A stretch of 52,522 nt of DNA. It comes from Bacteroidaceae bacterium. Lineage in GTDB: Bacteria; Bacteroidota; Bacteroidia; Bacteroidales; Bacteroidaceae. The notes under the pieces are model-generated. The model searched no databases. It was not told the origin of the DNA and saw only the letters and a list, made by a program, of their open reading frames with translations. This document shows, piece after piece, positions 50,346 to 52,522 of the stretch. The stretch lies in assembly GCA_017547165.1 (NCBI GenBank), contig JAFYQK010000020.1, positions 1 to 52,522 of the forward strand, given 5' to 3'. How positions within the stretch are numbered: the first letter of the stretch is position 1; each line of letters opens with the position of its first letter. A program made the position numbers and the translations under genes.

Positions 50346-51467
50346 TCAAGGAGGGTTTTTATCATCGCTTGCGATATGACTTGCATCGACCAGTACAAGG
50401 TCGAGTTCATCAATAAGCCTTTGCAGTACTGGGTTCTTCTTTATCATCCGTTGCAGGATTTTTTCTGCCTCTACCAAGTGGTTTGCTGTACACATGAGCT
50501 TGCCTTCCTGTATCTGAAAAATTATCCAGTCGGCTATATCGATGTGGTCTGCTTTCTGCTTGGGAGTGGCATGCTTCTCTATGAGGTCGGAAACAATGGC
50601 CTTGCAATAGGTCATGCTTTCGGCACGCTGTTTCCACTCGGTATATCCGTCCGCATCGGGAAAGAGAAGTACGGTTCTTCCACTCAATACACGAAGTTTG
50701 TCTTCCTTCATCTGGCTCTTGCCACCTGTCGCCAACCATACATAGCCGGGGAAGATGGCAGAGCCGATGATGGCACTCTTCTCGGATTCGACCAATACCA
50801 CCACCTTGTCGGGATAGAGGCTTAGCAGGTGTTCACCGAAAAGACATTGGGATAGTAGCCATTCTTCTGGCAATACATTCTGCTTTTTCAGTATGCTGTG
50901 TATCCAGTTGATGGCTGCACCTTGTTCCTTGATACGGTGTCCATCTTCGGGATTGTACTGCATTACCTTTCCTGTACGCACCTTTCCGTTCTTGTCTATC
51001 TGCCAAAAGATAACAGCATCGTCACGGGTCGCCCCCAAACGATACTCATCCAACAAGCGGTTCAACACCTCCTGAGACTTGCTGCCATAGTAGTTGCCCA
51101 GCAATGTAGAGAGAAAGCGGAAAAAGTTACTTTGCACGCTTTTCGATTTCTCCACATAGTGAATTGGAACATAGCCGATGGCCGTAGGCTTCTGTGGTTC
51201 TATCGGAGTGCTCTTGCTCTTCACTTCTTTCATTTGCCCATCAAAAGAAGAAGCATCAGAGGTACGGCATTCGGGATGATCCTGAAAGTATTGCTTGGGA
51301 GTGTAATGATACCCACAGCTGCTTTCGTGGTTGCATCTTCCGACTGACGGATGTAGAGATGTATTCTCCTCGTCCACATAATAGGCAAAGGAGCGCTTGT
51401 CGCCACAGTTAGGGCAAGTATGACGGGTAGCTATGCCTTTGTATGTCTGTAATGAATAGTTCTTCAT
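50346..51467 (-). CDS. Zinc-ribbon/Toprim primase-like protein (DUF6371-type)
   Basis: 373 residues. The N terminus has a zinc ribbon (HTCPNCGDKRSFAYYVDEEN and RCNHESSCGYHY, Cys/His ligands) like CHC2 primases. A Toprim-like segment (CLFGEHLLSLYPDKVVVLVE with SEKSAI, then LLFPDADGYTEW) is visible around residues 205-275. It matches the DUF6371-type proteins of Bacteroidetes mobilizable elements as I remember them, and probably primes replication of the transferred strand. Its start lies 2 bp after the ATPase gene ends, so they are coupled. Confidence 0.82.
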   Translation of the reverse strand: MKNYSLQTYKGIATRHTCPNCGDKRSFAYYVDEENTSLHPSVGRCNHESSCGYHYTPKQYFQDHPECRTSDASSFDGQMKEVKSKSTPIEPQKPTAIGYVPIHYVEKSKSVQSNFFRFLSTLLGNYYGSKSQEVLNRLLDEYRLGATRDDAVIFWQIDKNGKVRTGKVMQYNPEDGHRIKEQGAAINWIHSILKKQNVLPEEWLLSQCLFGEHLLSLYPDKVVVLVESEKSAIIGSAIFPGYVWLATGGKSQMKEDKLRVLSGRTVLLFPDADGYTEWKQRAESMTYCKAIVSDLIEKHATPKQKADHIDIADWIIFQIQEGKLMCTANHLVEAEKILQRMIKKNPVLQRLIDELDLVLVDASHIASDDKNPP

Positions 51468-51469
51468 AG

Positions 51470-52522
51470 TCAGGCCTCCTTTTCTTTGATGTTACAAGGT
51501 GTCCCGTCCTGTCCCATGTCCCGTTCGTCTAAGGACTGGGACGGTGGGACACTTGGGACGATGGCATTTTCATTCTCCTTGCTGCGGTGGATTACTCGAC
51601 CGGCCGTTGATTTGCCGCAACCAACTTGTGAAGCAATCTCCCTTAGCGACTTGCCCATTCGGGAGAGTTCCAGTATCTGGCTGTCCCTACGGGTGGATTC
51701 ATCGTCTCCCAACTGCTTTAGATGTTCCTTTTCCGTGGAGTATCCTCGGTGTATAAATTGTAGAAAGCAATCGACCTTCTCAATCTCATAGATGATGACA
51801 TTGTCGGCATCGTATGAGTATGTCCCATAGCGCACCTTCAACTGCTTCACATAGCGTAGACTTCCATCTTGGGCACTTTTGCCAATGGCAAACACGCTGT
51901 CAAAGAAATTGTACAGGCGTTTGCTTCCGGCAAGGTCGTTGGAGGTGATGGGACAGTCCAAGGAGCGTTTGGGAGTATGTGCCAGGACGAGAATAGACAG
52001 CTCATATTTCTTTTTGAGGTTGTTGAGCTGGATCATCAGCCGTCCTGCGGCATCTCCCTTTTCCATGGCACAGCACAGATAGGTAAGGTTGTCAACGATG
52101 AATATCCTGCATCCTGTTTGCAGTGCCATCTGCTCGATGCTTCCGATGATTGCCTCCTCGAAGTTTGCATCAAGGAGGGAATCACAATCGAGAGAAACAC
52201 GGTAGAGCCTCTCGGGGAACGAATACAGGTTGCCGTGGTCGTTGGTGTAGCGGAGCTGGAACTGCTTCTCGGACAACTCAAAATCCAAATACAGCACATT
52301 GTCGGTTCGTGCGATATGGTCGGCTATCTGTACAGCAAGGATGGACTTGCCTACATTGGAGTCGGCAAAGAGGCAGGAGAGTTCCCCTTCGTACCAGAAG
52401 CAGTCCCATAGCGAACGTGGCGTGGGCTTTTGGGACGCTTCGAGTATGGTACGGTTGGCACTCTTGATATTCATCACACCTACATTCTCGGGCATACCGC
52501 TCTGTACCTGGCTTGCTCTTGC
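51470..52522 (-). CDS. RecA-fold AAA ATPase/helicase of a mobilizable element (runs off right edge)
   Basis: At least 341 residues, open to the window edge. The Walker A is LFADSNVGKSILAVQIADHI (about 36-55 from the internal ATG at 52495), and the Walker B is RIFIVDNLTYLCCAMEKGD; ILVLAHTPKR is the sensor-like motif. This is the RepA/DnaB-like hexameric ATPase family found next to primases in mobile elements. The C terminus carries a resolvase-like helix-turn-helix (ILELSRMGKSLREIASQVGC, GKSTAGRVIHR) that could bind the replication origin. Frame ARASQVQSG before the ATG shows no stop, so the true start may be outside. Confidence 0.8.
   Translation of the reverse strand, partial: ARASQVQSGMPENVGVMNIKSANRTILEASQKPTPRSLWDCFWYEGELSCLFADSNVGKSILAVQIADHIARTDNVLYLDFELSEKQFQLRYTNDHGNLYSFPERLYRVSLDCDSLLDANFEEAIIGSIEQMALQTGCRIFIVDNLTYLCCAMEKGDAAGRLMIQLNNLKKKYELSILVLAHTPKRSLDCPITSNDLAGSKRLYNFFDSVFAIGKSAQDGSLRYVKQLKVRYGTYSYDADNVIIYEIEKVDCFLQFIHRGYSTEKEHLKQLGDDESTRRDSQILELSRMGKSLREIASQVGCGKSTAGRVIHRSKENENAIVPSVPPSQSLDERDMGQDGTPCNIKEKEA

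Noticed and set aside
1-52522. tRNA, rRNA or common riboswitch genes
   Set aside because: No T-loop, rRNA or known aptamer core sequence was seen by eye; a covariance-model scan was not possible.

Overview
The window is chromosomal DNA from a member of the Bacteroidales, most likely Prevotellaceae. The evidence is the Bacteroidetes-type promoter (-7 box TAnnTTTG with TTG about 20 bp upstream) in front of many genes, T9SS-like C-terminal sorting segments, a C10 (interpain-like) peptidase, a BspA-type leucine-rich repeat protein, a SecA enlarged to about 1100 residues, and DUF4105 and DUF5020 family proteins. No rRNA, tRNA or CRISPR array was seen.

Layout. (1) 1-6100: the 3' end of mazG, then an accessory block with an AbiEi-type antitoxin/regulator and the stump of its AbiEii toxin gene, two tandem tyrosine recombinases, and a small cysteine-rich protein. 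(2) 6139-10126: a secreted esterase, an ECF sigma/membrane protein/periplasmic protein trio, a tiny secreted protein made mostly of a sorting-like domain, and ribonuclease Z. (3) 10238-22538: core genes on the minus strand (rpsA, a lysophospholipid-type acyltransferase, pfkA, C10 peptidase, periplasmic PPIase, CorC/HlyC-type protein, LptC, outer-membrane barrel). (4) 22692-30885: core genes on the plus strand (DUF4105 protein, phosphatase-fold protein, secA, a conserved hypothetical, NhaD antiporter). (5) 31571-38047: a branched-chain amino acid operon on the minus strand, ilvD-ilvB-ilvN-acyl-ACP thioesterase-ilvC, with unusual short-period repeats in two intergenic gaps. (6) 38154-42930: a hypothetical, a RhuM-Fic/Doc protein, then a ThiD-like/AraC fusion regulator, pyridoxamine kinase and a Tsx-like outer-membrane protein, which look like a vitamin-B6 salvage and control locus; a decayed 3' remnant of a second kinase copy follows. 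(7) 43371-46807: a 5'-truncated BspA-like gene, a structured gap, a retropepsin-like aspartic protease and a lipoprotein. (8) 46979-52522: an AlbA_2/Schlafen-type regulator and the start of a mobilizable element (MobV relaxase, hairpin-rich oriT-like region, zinc-finger/Toprim primase-like protein, RecA-fold ATPase) running off the right edge.

The most unusual points are: the ThiD-like/AraC fusion, whose kinase domain lacks the catalytic cysteine motif, beside a B6 kinase; the arrays of CTAG repeated every 9-10 bp in two gaps of the ilv operon; the Cys-x2-Cys-x2-Cys-x2-Cys extension on the acetolactate synthase small subunit; a phosphatase-fold protein without its usual DHG metal motif; and an AbiE antitoxin with an intact palindromic operator but a truncated toxin. 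All functional statements rest on reading motifs by eye; no database search was run.
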